Shown here: piece after piece, positions 24,627-34,845 of the stretch | How the letters are laid out: each line of letters starts with the position of its first letter | Numbering within the stretch: the first letter of the stretch is position 1 | Origin: Nostoc sp. UCD121 | GTDB taxonomy: Bacteria > Cyanobacteriota > Cyanobacteriia > Cyanobacteriales > Nostocaceae | NCBI RefSeq assembly: GCF_014222285.1 | Contig: NZ_JACKZS010000040.1 | Span: forward strand, 1 to 44,293 | Direction: 5' to 3' | Length of the DNA stretch: 44,293 bases | Program-made: the position numbers and the translations under genes | The notes under the pieces: generated by a model | The model's database searches: none | Seen by the model: only the letters and a program-made list of their open reading frames with translations | What the model was told of the DNA's origin: nothing

Positions 24627-24938
24627 TTATTTTTCAAACTGCGGTTCTTTCTGCGGTTGCTGCTGGCTATTTGTTGGTTGCAATTTAAATAAAGCTGGTG
24701 GTGTAGCTTTACGGAATGCACCACAGTAGTGCATAGTCATAACTGCTTTAAAAGCCCAATGGTCTTTTGGTACATCACTAAAGGGATTCGGCAAATTTTC
24801 TGCTTGATTTTGGATACAAGCATTCAAAACTTGATTCGATTTTGCTGGTGTGTCGGTAGTAGGTTCTTGAGATTTGACAGGAGTAACAAAGCTACTACTA
24901 GCTAACATTACGACTGTTACCAAAAGTTTGCAGTTCAT
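24627..24938 (-). CDS. Small secreted protein with SLH-like motif
   Basis: A 103-residue protein. MNCKLLVTVVMLASSSFVTP then VKSQ is a signal peptide with probable cleavage after KS or nearby. Residues about 50-75 read NPFSDVPKDHWAFKAVMTMH, the core of an S-layer homology motif (FSDVP.dHWAykAV), and then CGAF. Only one partial SLH unit is present, so it may bind the cell wall weakly or be a reduced family member. The tail is Gln/Pro rich. It lies 19 bases upstream of the Nudix start on the same strand and may be co-transcribed. Confidence 0.75.
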   Translation of the reverse strand: MNCKLLVTVVMLASSSFVTPVKSQEPTTDTPAKSNQVLNACIQNQAENLPNPFSDVPKDHWAFKAVMTMHYCGAFRKATPPALFKLQPTNSQQQPQKEPQFEK

Positions 24939-25009
24939 AAATTTGAGTTCTCTAGGGATGAAACTCCCAGATGTTAGTTCCCAGGCTCTTGCCCAGGAAC
25001 TAGAATAAC

Positions 25010-25147
25010 CTAAGCGTTAGAAAACATGGTAAGCATTACTAATAGAACAACTAATCCACTGATCCAAAGAGCTAACGAACCCCAACTAACTGAATCTTTT
25101 TGTACTCTTTGCCAGAAATTGTTAACTAAGTTATTTCGAATTGCCAT
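25010..25147 (-). CDS. 45-residue single-helix membrane peptide
   Basis: A short gene with a very good ribosome site: GGAGG 8 bases before ATG at 25147. The product begins MAIRNNLVNNFWQRVQKDSV, a charged N-terminal helix, then SWGSLALWISGLVVLLVMLT, one membrane span, and ends MFSNA. I do not recognise a named family; size, layout and composition resemble thylakoid or cytoplasmic-membrane small proteins of cyanobacteria (photosystem or NDH accessory peptides). It is about 70 bases upstream of the SLH-like gene on the same strand. Confidence 0.7.
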   Translation of the reverse strand: MAIRNNLVNNFWQRVQKDSVSWGSLALWISGLVVLLVMLTMFSNA

Positions 25148-25577
25148 TTTATAACCTCCAATTTTTATTAAACTTGTACTTACTCAAGGTATGAAGCCTG
25201 TATTGAGCAAAGAAAAGTTCATCTTTAGGAATATCAGCCTTTATTTGCTGATTCCCAAAGACTAATCAACAGAGATTTAAATTAATCCGTTCAGGGATGT
25301 TTACGATAAAGCGTGTGTCTTAACGCATTACCGATCTAATAAACAAAAATTTACAAAAAGATATTTGTTGATGCTTAACTTTATTTTCCCATACGTAACT
25401 GTTTACACTTAGAAATTTGGCAATTTTGAGAGAATTCTTAACGTTTCCTTAATCATGTGTAAAAACTAGTATTTTTTTAATCAAAAACTACTTAAATACT
25501 GATTATGTTTAACTTTCACTCGTGATTTATCTAGACTTGAAAATAGACACAACTAATAGTGAAAAGGTAGGTAAATA
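25148..25577. other. Intergenic, A/T rich
   Basis: A 430-base divergent region between the small membrane peptide and the 79-residue gene at 25578. One imperfect hairpin GGAATATCAGC/GCTGATTCC is present near 25227-25255. No other gene or RNA was recognised; promoters of both flanking genes must be here. Confidence 0.45.
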
Positions 25578-25817
25578 ATGGTGCAACAAATAAGACATAA
25601 TGAACCGCAATATATCTGTATTATTCCAGTTGAGAGAATTACAGCTAACCAAGACGAAGAAATTATGACCTTTGGTATATCAGCCGACGATGCCAAAAAA
25701 CAAGGTGAGGAATTATTAGCATCTATCTATAGTTGTAATAAATCACAAATCTTGGAATTGATCCAGCAAGCACGAATTGAACCAATAGCTCAGTGGTGTG
25801 CCCCTAAAGAACGCTAA
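25578..25817 (+). CDS. Hypothetical 79-residue protein
   Basis: An unrecognised small soluble protein: MVQQIRHNEPQYICIIPVER, then a Asp/Lys-rich middle (SADDAKKQGEELLASIYSC) and a helical end IEPIAQWCAPKER. A ribosome site GGTAGG lies 7 bases before ATG. It precedes the PLP lyase gene at 25910 by 92 bases on the same strand and may be in its transcript. Three Cys residues, no signal peptide or membrane segment. Function unknown. Confidence 0.6.
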   Translation: MVQQIRHNEPQYICIIPVERITANQDEEIMTFGISADDAKKQGEELLASIYSCNKSQILELIQQARIEPIAQWCAPKER

Positions 25818-25894
25818 AAGTACTTATGACGGTCTTGGCAACAGCAAGTATTAGCACCCAAAATGGTATGCAAATATTTGCCTTACCTGCATGA

Positions 25895-27313
<1,419 letters not shown>

Positions 27314-27363
27314 GGGGATTGGGGATTGGTTATTCTCCTCTCCCTCATCTCCCCCTCTGCCCC

Positions 27364-28215
27364 CTATGCGGCATAGAAAACCAACGTCCGCAACTCGATG
27401 CTCTCACGTGGTGGGGCATCTGGCTGGCTTGTTGGGTCGTCGAATGCGGTGTGGGCGGCGAACCGCGCCAAACCTTCTTCCTCTGAATCAAAACACTTGA
27501 TAAGTAGGGCTTCGTTCCGTTGCATTTGCGGAAAGTAGAACCACCGATGTTTCGGGTTGTACGTGACTGCGTAGGTTTCGCCAACGCGATCGCGATACAC
27601 AAGATCGGTAGCCACGAGGTCATTCGGTGCGATACTTTGGGCATCACACACCGCTAATGGAGACTCTTGAACGGGCCCTGCGATCGGTCGCCAGAGGTTA
27701 ACTACACTAAATCTATACCGCAGAAGCTCATCAGGGTCTTCAGTACCGATTGCTTCCAAAACGGTACGGGCGCGACTATAACCAGACTTGGCGGTGAAGT
27801 CGTTGTGTACGCCCCTGACTGGTGTCTTTATGCCTTGTTCGCCCTGCTTCGCTCGTTCGGCATTACGCAGGTTGTGATCGAACACTATCACCCTTTGGGC
27901 ACCTGTCAAATCCTTGAGAAATTCCTCGGCTTCAGGGTAGTAAACACGGCGCACCTCATCGCGATCGTAAAAGTCTTTAACAGTGCTGTGCTGTTCGACC
28001 AAGGCGAATCCCTGCTGATCTAAGGACACATTTTCTGCGATCGGCCGAGCATCGTAGATTGGGAGTGTATGTATCTCATACTTCCCACTTCGCTGTGGAA
28101 TACCTGGCGGTGGTTCGTAGGTGTAGTTAACAGGTTTTTCTGCTGTCGGGGTGAGGTAATGGAGTTCTCCCTCAACGTGCGGTATATCTTTGAATAATTG
28201 ACTGTTTAAGCTCAT
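27364..28215 (-). CDS. CmcJ/NvfI-family oxidoreductase
   Basis: A 283-residue protein of the family of CmcJ (cephamycin C 7-alpha-methoxylation partner) and fungal NvfI, non-haem iron 2-oxoglutarate-type oxygenases. The iron-binding HxD is H137-D139 in RGVHNDFTAKSG; the C-terminal half has YNPKHRWFYFPQMQRNEALL and FDDPTSQPDAPPRESIELR, both strongly family-like. Substrate unknown. GC content is visibly higher than that of its neighbours and HIP1 is sparse, so it may be transferred. It is convergent with the PLP lyase (50-base gap) and followed upstream by a GST on the same strand, 66 bases away. Confidence 0.85.
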   Translation of the reverse strand: MSLNSQLFKDIPHVEGELHYLTPTAEKPVNYTYEPPPGIPQRSGKYEIHTLPIYDARPIAENVSLDQQGFALVEQHSTVKDFYDRDEVRRVYYPEAEEFLKDLTGAQRVIVFDHNLRNAERAKQGEQGIKTPVRGVHNDFTAKSGYSRARTVLEAIGTEDPDELLRYRFSVVNLWRPIAGPVQESPLAVCDAQSIAPNDLVATDLVYRDRVGETYAVTYNPKHRWFYFPQMQRNEALLIKCFDSEEEGLARFAAHTAFDDPTSQPDAPPRESIELRTLVFYAA

Positions 28216-28281
28216 GGGTTAATCTCCCAGTGAATTCAACAATGTTTTAATGATGGCGGATAGGGGACTGTAACCTATTAA

Positions 28282-28965
28282 CTATTTTTGAGCAGAAGCA
28301 ACGGGAGTGGGCGCACCAAGAATCTTGGCAAATCGTTCTAAATAGAAGCTTGTAGGATTTTCCACCGCCCGAATTGACTCGCGATCGCGCAGGGTATTCC
28401 ACCATTTATGCAAGCGAGGGGTTTCTGTTGGTAAGGTAAAATTGCGGAAGTGTTCTAGAAGGGGCAAGCGTTCAAACCAAGGATAGAAGCTAATATCAAC
28501 TAAACTCAATTGCTCCCCTAACCAGTAAGGGCCATTACCAGAAAGCTTACCTAGTCCTTCTTGCTCAATGTACAATAACGCTTCCAAAAACTCTCTTTGT
28601 CCTTGTCCCTGTTCTTGAGCATCTTTACCACGCAGGAATTTGTTAAAGGCGGGTACAAAGCGAGTGTTGGCATAATCGATCCAGATCCGAGCGATCGCTT
28701 TAGCTCCTGGATCGCGGGGTAATAAAGGTGGTTCTGGAAAGACTTCATCAAGATATTCGTTGATGATGGCAGACTCATAAATTTCGATATCCCCATGTTT
28801 AATCGCAGGGACTTTGCCGTAGCGCGAAATCTGTGTATAGCCATCTGGTTTGTTTTGTAAGTCAATTTCAGTGCTGCTAAAGTCAATTCCTTTTTCTAGT
28901 AAAACCACACGGGTTCTTTGGGAAAAGGTGGAGGCTTTGGCAAAGTAAAGTTGTATGTTGCTCAT
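28282..28965 (-). CDS. Glutathione S-transferase
   Basis: A 227-residue GST. The thioredoxin-like N-terminal domain has [20 protein letters not shown] (Ser at the usual activating place) with the cis-Pro segment [10 protein letters not shown] and the glutathione gamma-glutamyl contact [12 protein letters not shown]. The helical C-terminal domain starts about residue 85 ([19 protein letters not shown]) and contains [18 protein letters not shown], the N-capping box. It conjugates or reduces substrates with glutathione. On the same strand as the CmcJ-like oxygenase gene 66 bases downstream; the two may act on one xenobiotic or metabolite. Confidence 0.92.
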   Translation of the reverse strand: MSNIQLYFAKASTFSQRTRVVLLEKGIDFSSTEIDLQNKPDGYTQISRYGKVPAIKHGDIEIYESAIINEYLDEVFPEPPLLPRDPGAKAIARIWIDYANTRFVPAFNKFLRGKDAQEQGQGQREFLEALLYIEQEGLGKLSGNGPYWLGEQLSLVDISFYPWFERLPLLEHFRNFTLPTETPRLHKWWNTLRDRESIRAVENPTSFYLERFAKILGAPTPVASAQK

Positions 28966-29301
28966 AAAATACTTTCCTTGTAAATGCGTGGACGCGCAGT
29001 ATTACTAAATATCAACTACTGAGGAAGCAAAAGTGCAATCGCATACTGGATATTATACTACGGTTTATCGGTCGAATTAAAGTACAAAGTTCCGAGGTTA
29101 TTCCACAGTCTTTACAAAAATACAAATTCTAACAATTCGAGACAACTTGGCAAAAGTGACCAAAGCCAAGTATCGATATTATTGATAACCACTGCTAAAG
29201 TTGATACAGCACACAACTATGATGTTATAAGTGCAAAATTTAAATCTGTAGAAACTGCAATCACAATTAGGTCAGTAAATCAGGATTTTCAAGTCAATAT
29301 T
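28966..29301. other. Intergenic
   Basis: About 335 bases of divergent region between the GST gene and the acidic protein at 29302. A longer open frame begins at TTG 29182 but its first 40 residues have no ribosome site and do not look like protein of the downstream kind. No RNA gene or strong hairpin was seen. Confidence 0.45.
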
Positions 29302-29562
29302 ATGGAGCCAATTCAGCCACAACAGCGCCGCGTCGCCGATCAAGTGTTTCAGCAATCCCTCGATCAGTTGGAGGATATCTTACAAGAAATTTCAACTGAG
29401 GAAGAAGAAATTCCACAACTCCCCCAACTGCATACTACTAATCTCAGTGAAGTCGAAGTCGATCAAGATTTGATCGCTATTGATTTAGCGGCCCTTGAGG
29501 ACGCAGTTGCTGATATTGAACAATATCTTGAAGAAAAGACAAAAACTCAAGAAAAGTTATGA
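29302..29562 (+). CDS. Small acidic protein of unknown function
   Basis: An 86-residue acidic protein from ATG 29302: MEPIQPQQRRVADQVFQQSL, then DQLEDILQEISTEEEE and a second helical block ALEDAVADIEQYLEEK. I prefer this start to the TTG at 29182. Predicted to be helical and soluble with no membrane segment. The pattern is of the conserved small cyanobacterial protein kind, but I do not know a function. It ends 17 bases from the convergent RNA methyltransferase gene; the gap contains an ATGAGTT / AACTCAT inverted repeat that could serve both 3' ends. Confidence 0.65.
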   Translation: MEPIQPQQRRVADQVFQQSLDQLEDILQEISTEEEEIPQLPQLHTTNLSEVEVDQDLIAIDLAALEDAVADIEQYLEEKTKTQEKL

Positions 29563-29579
29563 GTTTTAATTCCTAACTC

Positions 29580-30356
29580 TTAACTCATTTGCCGCCGAGC
29601 TTCGTACAACATTAAAGCAGCTGCGATCGCTACATTCAAAGATTCTACCCCAGGACTCAAAGGAATTCTGACTTGTTGATCTGCGATCGCTGCTAAATCT
29701 GCCGACAATCCGGCCCCCTCATTTCCTAGTAAAATCAGACTGGGTTTGCGCCAGTCCACATCCCAATAAGTTAAAGTCGCACTGGGTAAGGTTGCCACTA
29801 CCTGCATCCCTGCTTGCTGACTTTGTTGAACTGTTGCTTTTAAATCTTCGGTTACGGACATTGCTAGGCGAAACCATTGTCCTGCGGAAGCCCGGAGAAC
29901 TTTTGGGCTGTCTAAATCTACACTATCTCCACTTACCCACAAACCTGATGCTCCTACCGCCGCAGCAGTGCGAATCATCGTACCCAGGTTTCCCGGATCT
30001 TGCACCGTTTCTAAAGCTAGAACTAGACCAGTCAATGGTAGTTGAGTTTGGCTATCCCTTCGTTTTGCCGTTGCTACAACACCATCCGGTTGGACTGTAG
30101 TAGCGATCGCATTTAATACTTCCTCGCTGACAATCTCGGCGCGATCGCTTTTACTACAAGCTTCTTCCCAGAGTGATGAGTGGGCTACTTGCCAATCTGG
30201 AGTACAACACACTGTTTCTAGTGGGTAGTTTACCGCACAAGCCTCTTCCAACAGGTGCGTCCCTTCCAGTAAAAATAACTGCTGCTTGTGCCGCTCCTTG
30301 GTGGAGTGGAGTTTGCGAATTTGCTTAACTAAGGAATTTTGTAAACTGGTCAACAT
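29580..30356 (-). CDS. TrmH/SpoU-family RNA 2'-O-methyltransferase
   Basis: A 258-residue SPOUT methyltransferase. The N-terminal substrate-binding part is SLQNSLVKQIRKLHSTKERH with FLLEGTHLLEEA. The knot domain has motif 1 LALETVQDPGNLGTMIRTAA (Asn and Arg), motif 2 LILLGNEGAGLS and motif 3 PLSPGVESLNVAIAAALMLY, which form the S-adenosylmethionine-binding trefoil knot. It methylates ribose in rRNA or tRNA; closest in layout to RlmB-like enzymes, site not decidable. It is downstream of a foldback repeat and a tRNA-Leu gene on the same strand. Confidence 0.92.
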   Translation of the reverse strand: MLTSLQNSLVKQIRKLHSTKERHKQQLFLLEGTHLLEEACAVNYPLETVCCTPDWQVAHSSLWEEACSKSDRAEIVSEEVLNAIATTVQPDGVVATAKRRDSQTQLPLTGLVLALETVQDPGNLGTMIRTAAAVGASGLWVSGDSVDLDSPKVLRASAGQWFRLAMSVTEDLKATVQQSQQAGMQVVATLPSATLTYWDVDWRKPSLILLGNEGAGLSADLAAIADQQVRIPLSPGVESLNVAIAAALMLYEARRQMS

Positions 30357-30361
30357 TAAAA

Positions 30362-30443
30362 AGTTAGGAGTTAGGAATTATGGAGTTAGGAGTTAATTTT
30401 AGTTTTCTTTCAACTTTTAACTCTTCACTTTTAACTCCTAACT
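30362..30443. repeat. GTTAGGAGTTA foldback repeats
   Basis: AGTTAGGAGTTA (30362-30373), AGTTAGGAGTTAA (30384-30396) and their exact complement TTAACTCCTAACT (30431-30443), between tRNA-Leu and the methyltransferase gene. Confidence 0.75.
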
Positions 30444-30451
30444 GAAAATTA

Positions 30452-30533
30452 TGCGGAACCCGGGACTTGAACCCGGAAGCCTTGCGGCACTAGAACCTGA
30501 ATCTAGCGCGTCTGCCAATTCCGCCAGTTCCGC
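30452..30533 (-). tRNA. tRNA-Leu (anticodon CAG)
   Basis: Acceptor GCGGAAC pairs with GTTCCGC; the anticodon arm is CTAGA-TTCAGGT-TCTAG, giving CAG; a long variable arm (TGCCGCAAGGC region) marks a class II tRNA, and the T arm contains GGTTCAAGTCC. The discriminator is A; CCA is not encoded. Confidence 0.95.
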
Positions 30534-30930
30534 TGGCACTTGTCTTTATCGACAATTTCCTATTATTGCGTTATGTTTTACCTTTGTCAAGTGAAAACCT
30601 AATGCCTCCTTTAAGAGGCTCAGACTGGAAACGAATTTTTCAGTGGATTAGGTCGAATTAAAATATTAACTGAACAGTAGAGCATTGATTTTTAGAGAAT
30701 ACTTAAGTCATTTTACTGAGTATTTAATTTTGCTTAAAACTACTACTTATTCATTCTTTTTTATTAAATTTTTTAAAAGCTCAAAATAATTGCTATTGCT
30801 TGCTTTGAGCCATTATTTTTCACCAAAAAATAATTTTTTTATGCAATATGCTGTTCTAAAATGTGGACAATTTGAATCTTTACTGTAGAATCAAAACCAA
30901 CTTCAAACATATAAAATACGTATTACTTTT
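30534..30930. other. Intergenic, very A/T rich
   Basis: About 400 bases between tRNA-Leu (minus) and murA (plus). A small hairpin GCCTC/GAGGC lies near 30603-30618. It should contain both promoters. No gene recognised. Confidence 0.45.
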
Positions 30931-30945
30931 GGAGGTAGGCTTATC
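30931..30945 (+). promoter_or_regulatory. Strong Shine-Dalgarno facing ATC in murA
   Basis: GGAGGT at 30931-30936 is followed by 6 bases and then ATC at 30943, exactly where an ATG would be expected. The frame is open from after a TAG at 30886 and has no ATG, GTG or TTG until 31003. Residues between ([20 protein letters not shown]) look like a genuine N-terminal tail. Confidence 0.6.
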
Positions 30946-31002
30946 AATCCTTCTACCAGCTTACCAGATGCCAAAATTGCTCCAGAAGCAGACTCCTCAG
31001 TC

Positions 31003-32310
31003 TTGCAAATTTGGGGTGGGCATCCTTTGCGAGGTCATGTGAAAATTAGCGGGGCAAAAAATGCAGCACTGGTAATCATGGCTGGAGCCTTGCTGTGTCC
31101 GGGCGATTGTCGTATCCGCAACGTCCCCTTATTAGCGGACGTAGACCGGATGGGTCAGGTGTTATCAGCTTTGGGTGTAAGCTTAACGCGGCAAGGCGAT
31201 ATTTTAGACATCAACGCCAGCGAAATTAAAACATCAAAAGCTCCCTACGAACTAGTTACCCAGCTAAGAGCGAGTTTTTTTGCCATTGGTGCCATTCTTG
31301 CAAGATTGGGAGTAGCACAGATGCCCTTACCAGGCGGTTGTGCTATTGGGGCAAGACCAGTTGACTTGCATGTTCGGGGACTGCAAGCAATGGGGGCTGA
31401 GGTGCAGATTGAGCATGGCATTTGTAATGCCTACGTCCCTGGCAGCAGCCGGAGATTAAAAGGTGCGAAGATTTACTTAGATATCGCCAGCGTTGGAGCG
31501 ACGGAAAACTTGATGATGGCGGCTACCCTGGCAGAAGGGGAAACGATCATCGAAAATGCTGCCAGAGAACCGGAAGTAGTTGATTTAGCTAACTTCTGTA
31601 ACGCGATGGGAGCGAAGATCAAAGGGGCGGGTACTAGCAGGATTATTGTTGAAGGAGTCCCCAAGCTGCATTCTGTTGACTACAGTATTATTCCCGATCG
31701 CATTGAGGCCGGGACGTTTTTGCTGGCAGCAGCAATTACCCGTTCCGAACTTCTTCTTTCGCCGGTGGCTCCAGAACATCTTATACCAGTGATTGCCAAG
31801 CTGCGGGATATTGGGGTGACGATAATTGAGGATAAGCCTGAACACTTACGTATTCTGCCGGCGGAAACTCTCAAGGCAACGGATATTGAAACCCAATACC
31901 ATCCAGGTTTCCCTACAGATATGCAAGCGCCGTTCATGTCTTTGCTGACATTGGCCGAAGGCGACAGCGTGATTAACGAATCCGTCTTTGAAAATCGCTT
32001 GCGTCATGCCTCAGAGTTAAATCGCTTGGGGGCAGACATTCGTGTTAAAGGCAACGCTGCTTTCGTTCGGGGAGTACCGAAATTGTCTGGCGCACCAGTG
32101 TTAGGTACAGACTTACGAGCATCGGCAGCGCTAGTCATAGCAGGACTGGCAGCAGAAGGAAAAACTACCATTCAAGGATTACAGCACCTTGATCGCGGTT
32201 ATGATCGGCTCGATATGAAGTTGCAGCAATTGGGCGCTAAAATCCTGCGTGTGGGTGAAACATCAGCAGATGCCGAAATCGCTCCCAGCATCAGCAGTCT
32301 TTCAAGTTGA
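31003..32310 (+). CDS. murA: UDP-N-acetylglucosamine 1-carboxyvinyltransferase
   Basis: A 435-residue enolpyruvyl transferase, first committed step of peptidoglycan synthesis. [20 protein letters not shown] is the family opening, the phosphoenolpyruvate-binding Cys113 is in [15 protein letters not shown] (target of fosfomycin), and [15 protein letters not shown] and [16 protein letters not shown] follow. The listed start is TTG 31003, the first ordinary start, but it has no ribosome site. A perfect GGAGGT lies before an ATC at 30943 that would add 20 residues; this ATC may be the true, non-standard start or a changed ATG. The rest of the gene is intact. Confidence 0.95.
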   Translation: MQIWGGHPLRGHVKISGAKNAALVIMAGALLCPGDCRIRNVPLLADVDRMGQVLSALGVSLTRQGDILDINASEIKTSKAPYELVTQLRASFFAIGAILARLGVAQMPLPGGCAIGARPVDLHVRGLQAMGAEVQIEHGICNAYVPGSSRRLKGAKIYLDIASVGATENLMMAATLAEGETIIENAAREPEVVDLANFCNAMGAKIKGAGTSRIIVEGVPKLHSVDYSIIPDRIEAGTFLLAAAITRSELLLSPVAPEHLIPVIAKLRDIGVTIIEDKPEHLRILPAETLKATDIETQYHPGFPTDMQAPFMSLLTLAEGDSVINESVFENRLRHASELNRLGADIRVKGNAAFVRGVPKLSGAPVLGTDLRASAALVIAGLAAEGKTTIQGLQHLDRGYDRLDMKLQQLGAKILRVGETSADAEIAPSISSLSS

Positions 32311-32367
32311 AATTGATCTGACAATTCAGGCCATTTGGAAAAGCCCATGAAAGAGCTAACTCCCTAG

Positions 32368-32430
32368 CCCCCTTCCCGTGTCGGGAAGGGGGAAAATTCA
32401 AAATCTCTCTCCTACAAGGAGAGAGGTTTT
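32368..32430 (+). terminator. Double hairpin after murA
   Basis: CCCCCTTCCCG TGT CGGGAAGGGGG (32368-32392, 11 bp) and CTCTCTCCT ACA AGGAGAGAG (32405-32425, 9 bp) followed by GTTTT. The pair lies 58 bases after the murA stop. The second, with T-run, is the better terminator; the first belongs to a common dispersed repeat type. Confidence 0.75.
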
Positions 32431-32619
32431 CCACCGTGAAGAGTCGGGAAATTGAAAGGTTGAGACTGAGACGGAAACAAGAGGAATGAGGGAGACAAAG
32501 TAAAATTTTCTCCCCCCCACTCCCCCTGTCTACCCTGCCTAAATCGTTATACTAACTGTGGGCGGCTGTTTATTTAACTAGCCAGATTCCATAGTTGTTT
32601 TTTTATAGCTTGCTGCACT
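32431..32619. other. Intergenic before the M48 peptidase
   Basis: Part of the 309-base gap after murA. It contains a pyrimidine/C-rich tract (CTCCCCCCCACTCCCCCTGT, about 32510-32529) of the dispersed G/C-rich type and then A/T-rich promoter-like sequence. No gene. Confidence 0.4.
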
Positions 32620-33498
32620 ATGTCTTTCTTCAAAACCCCTCTGATTGGTTTAAAAGCTGACTCATTTCGTCATCCATTAGACCTGGAAGCTACTAAAACG
32701 CTCAAGCAAATACCAGGCATAGATATGTTGGTGCGAAATTGGCTCGGGCCAATGGCAGAGCAGGTTTTCTATGTAGAAAATATTGCCTCCAGCATTCTGG
32801 TGGGGGAAAAGCAACTACCCGATTTATACAAGCTGTTGTTAGACGCTTGTGAAATTCTGGATATAGAGCCTCCCCAGTTGTATGTCCGGCAACATCCGGC
32901 TCCCAATGCCTATACTTTTGCTGTGCGCGGTAAACAGCCCTTTGTGGTAATACATACATCTCTAATTGATATCCTCACCCCAGAGGAAATACAGGCAGTA
33001 ATTGCCCACGAGTTGGGGCATCTCAAGTGTGACCATAGCGTTTATTTGACCCCAGTAAATTTATTAATATTAGCTGCGGCGATTGTGCCCAATGTCGGAA
33101 CCTTCGTTGCTCAAGCGATACAAGCGCAGCTTTTAGAATGGGTGCGCTGTGCTGAGTTTACCTGCGATCGCGCCGCATTACTAGCAACCCAAGATCCCAA
33201 AGTTGTCATGTCAGTGTTGATGAAGCTGGCGGGTGGTTCCCCAACTTTAGCGCCACAACTGAATCTCGATGCTTTTGTTGCCCAAGCCCGCGCTTATGAT
33301 GACATTAGCAAGACCGAATTAGGCGAAATGGTCAAAGCTGCCCGCACAGCCCAATTAACCCATCCAGTGCCAGTGTTGCGGGCGCGAGAAATTGACCGTT
33401 GGGCAAGCAGCACAGAATACCAATCTTTAATTCAAAGTCATGGATTGAAATCTACAAGTAATGAAGTTGCATCCAAAGGCGGCTGGCGAAACTGGTAG
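32620..33498 (+). CDS. M48-family zinc metallopeptidase
   Basis: A 292-residue peptidase of the HtpX/Oma1-like M48 family. The zinc motif is VIAHELGHLKCDHS (HExxH about residues 129-133), the third ligand is in CAEFTCDRAALLA (Glu), and hydrophobic stretches about 145-165 (LLILAAAIVPNVG) suggest membrane association after the active site. Such enzymes degrade or clip membrane proteins. The N-terminal half (SFRHPLDLEATKTLKQIPGI) is the common bacterial M48 family lead. ATG at 32620. Stand-alone, 116 bases before the FMN oxidase. Confidence 0.92.
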   Translation: MSFFKTPLIGLKADSFRHPLDLEATKTLKQIPGIDMLVRNWLGPMAEQVFYVENIASSILVGEKQLPDLYKLLLDACEILDIEPPQLYVRQHPAPNAYTFAVRGKQPFVVIHTSLIDILTPEEIQAVIAHELGHLKCDHSVYLTPVNLLILAAAIVPNVGTFVAQAIQAQLLEWVRCAEFTCDRAALLATQDPKVVMSVLMKLAGGSPTLAPQLNLDAFVAQARAYDDISKTELGEMVKAARTAQLTHPVPVLRAREIDRWASSTEYQSLIQSHGLKSTSNEVASKGGWRNW

Positions 33499-33614
33499 AG
33501 TTACTAATGCGATCGCACGGTGAGTTACTTTAAAAAAACTCAGTTACTAAAAAAATCGTTCAATCAAACAATCGGATTAAAAAACATCCTATTGGTTAAC
33601 CCACAGCCGCTACC

Positions 33615-34736
33615 ATGACAGTTGTATCCAACGACCATCGGTTTCAACCCATAAATCTCTTTGAGTACGAAAAGCTAGCAAAAGAGCATCTGTCTCAAAT
33701 GACTCTTGATTACTATAGCAGTGGTGCTTGGGACGAAATCACATTACGAGATAATTGTGCTGCCTTTGAGCGAGTCAAGTTAAGACCTCGGATATTAGTC
33801 GATGTTAGCGATCGCAATTTAACTACCTCCATTTTAGGACAACCCCTGCAACTACCTTTGTTAATTGCGCCAATGGCTTTTCAATGTCTAGCCCATCCAG
33901 ACGGAGAAGTGGCCACAGCCCTAGCTGCCGCATCAGCTGGTGTGGGAATGGTATTAAGTACAATGGCCACAAAGAGCATTGAAGAAGTAGCAATTGCGTG
34001 TGATAAATTTCCAGATTCTCTGCGATGGTTCCAGCTTTATATCCATAAAGACAAGGGATTAACTCGTGCTTTAGTAGAAAAAGCTTATAAAGCAGGCTAC
34101 AAGGCACTCTGTCTGACTGTAGATGCACCAGTTCTCGGACAACGCGAAAGAGATAGACGTAACGAGTTTGCCTTACCCACAGACTTACATCTGGCTAATC
34201 TCGCCACTATCTCAGGGCTAGATATTTCCCATGAGAAAGGCGAATCTGGGTTATTTACCTATTTTGCCCAACAACTAAACCCAGCAGTAACTTGGGATGA
34301 TTTGGAATGGTTGCAATCTTTATCTCCACTACCTTTAGTTATCAAAGGAGTTTTACGGGGAGATGATGCTGTGCGGGCTGTAGAATATGGGGCCAAAGCA
34401 ATTGTTGTTTCCAATCATGGTGGCAGACAACTCGATGGTGCGATCGCTTCAATAGAAGCCCTAGTTGAAATCGTAGCAGCAGTAGATGGTAAAGTAGAAG
34501 TGCTACTGGATGGAGGCATTCGCAGGGGTACAGACATTCTCAAAGCTCTGGCATTAGGAGCAAAAGCAGTACTGATTGGACGACCGATTTTGTGGGGACT
34601 AGCAGTAGCAGGACAAGTTGGTGTATCTCACGTCATCTCACTGCTACAAGATGAGCTAAATGTAGGGATGGCACTTAGCGGCTGTGCAAACCTACAGGAT
34701 ATTAACCCTAGTTTATTGACGTTGCCACGCTTTTAA
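33615..34736 (+). CDS. FMN-dependent 2-hydroxyacid oxidase (lactate/glycolate oxidase type)
   Basis: A 373-residue alpha/beta-barrel flavoenzyme. Family motifs: YYSSGAWDEITLRDN, PRILVDVSDRN, LLIAPMAFQCLAHPDGE, WFQLYIHKDK, LTVDAPVLGQRERDRRNEF, VIKGVLRGDDA, the active-site SNHGGRQLDG with its His and Arg, and LLDGGIRRGTDILKALALGA for FMN phosphate. In Nostoc the characterised relative is an L-lactate oxidase rather than a plant-like glycolate oxidase; I favour lactate but cannot decide from these motifs. Oxygen is the acceptor and H2O2 the by-product. Stand-alone; followed by tRNA-Leu(CAA). Confidence 0.92.
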   Translation: MTVVSNDHRFQPINLFEYEKLAKEHLSQMTLDYYSSGAWDEITLRDNCAAFERVKLRPRILVDVSDRNLTTSILGQPLQLPLLIAPMAFQCLAHPDGEVATALAAASAGVGMVLSTMATKSIEEVAIACDKFPDSLRWFQLYIHKDKGLTRALVEKAYKAGYKALCLTVDAPVLGQRERDRRNEFALPTDLHLANLATISGLDISHEKGESGLFTYFAQQLNPAVTWDDLEWLQSLSPLPLVIKGVLRGDDAVRAVEYGAKAIVVSNHGGRQLDGAIASIEALVEIVAAVDGKVEVLLDGGIRRGTDILKALALGAKAVLIGRPILWGLAVAGQVGVSHVISLLQDELNVGMALSGCANLQDINPSLLTLPRF

Positions 34737-34845
34737 GCCTTAGATAATGGTTTAGACATCATTATTCCAGAAAAACTTTGATAATTAATTTTCAAACTTG
34801 TTACAAAATCGCTCATCTATAGTAGAATAGTTAAGTTAGATATAA

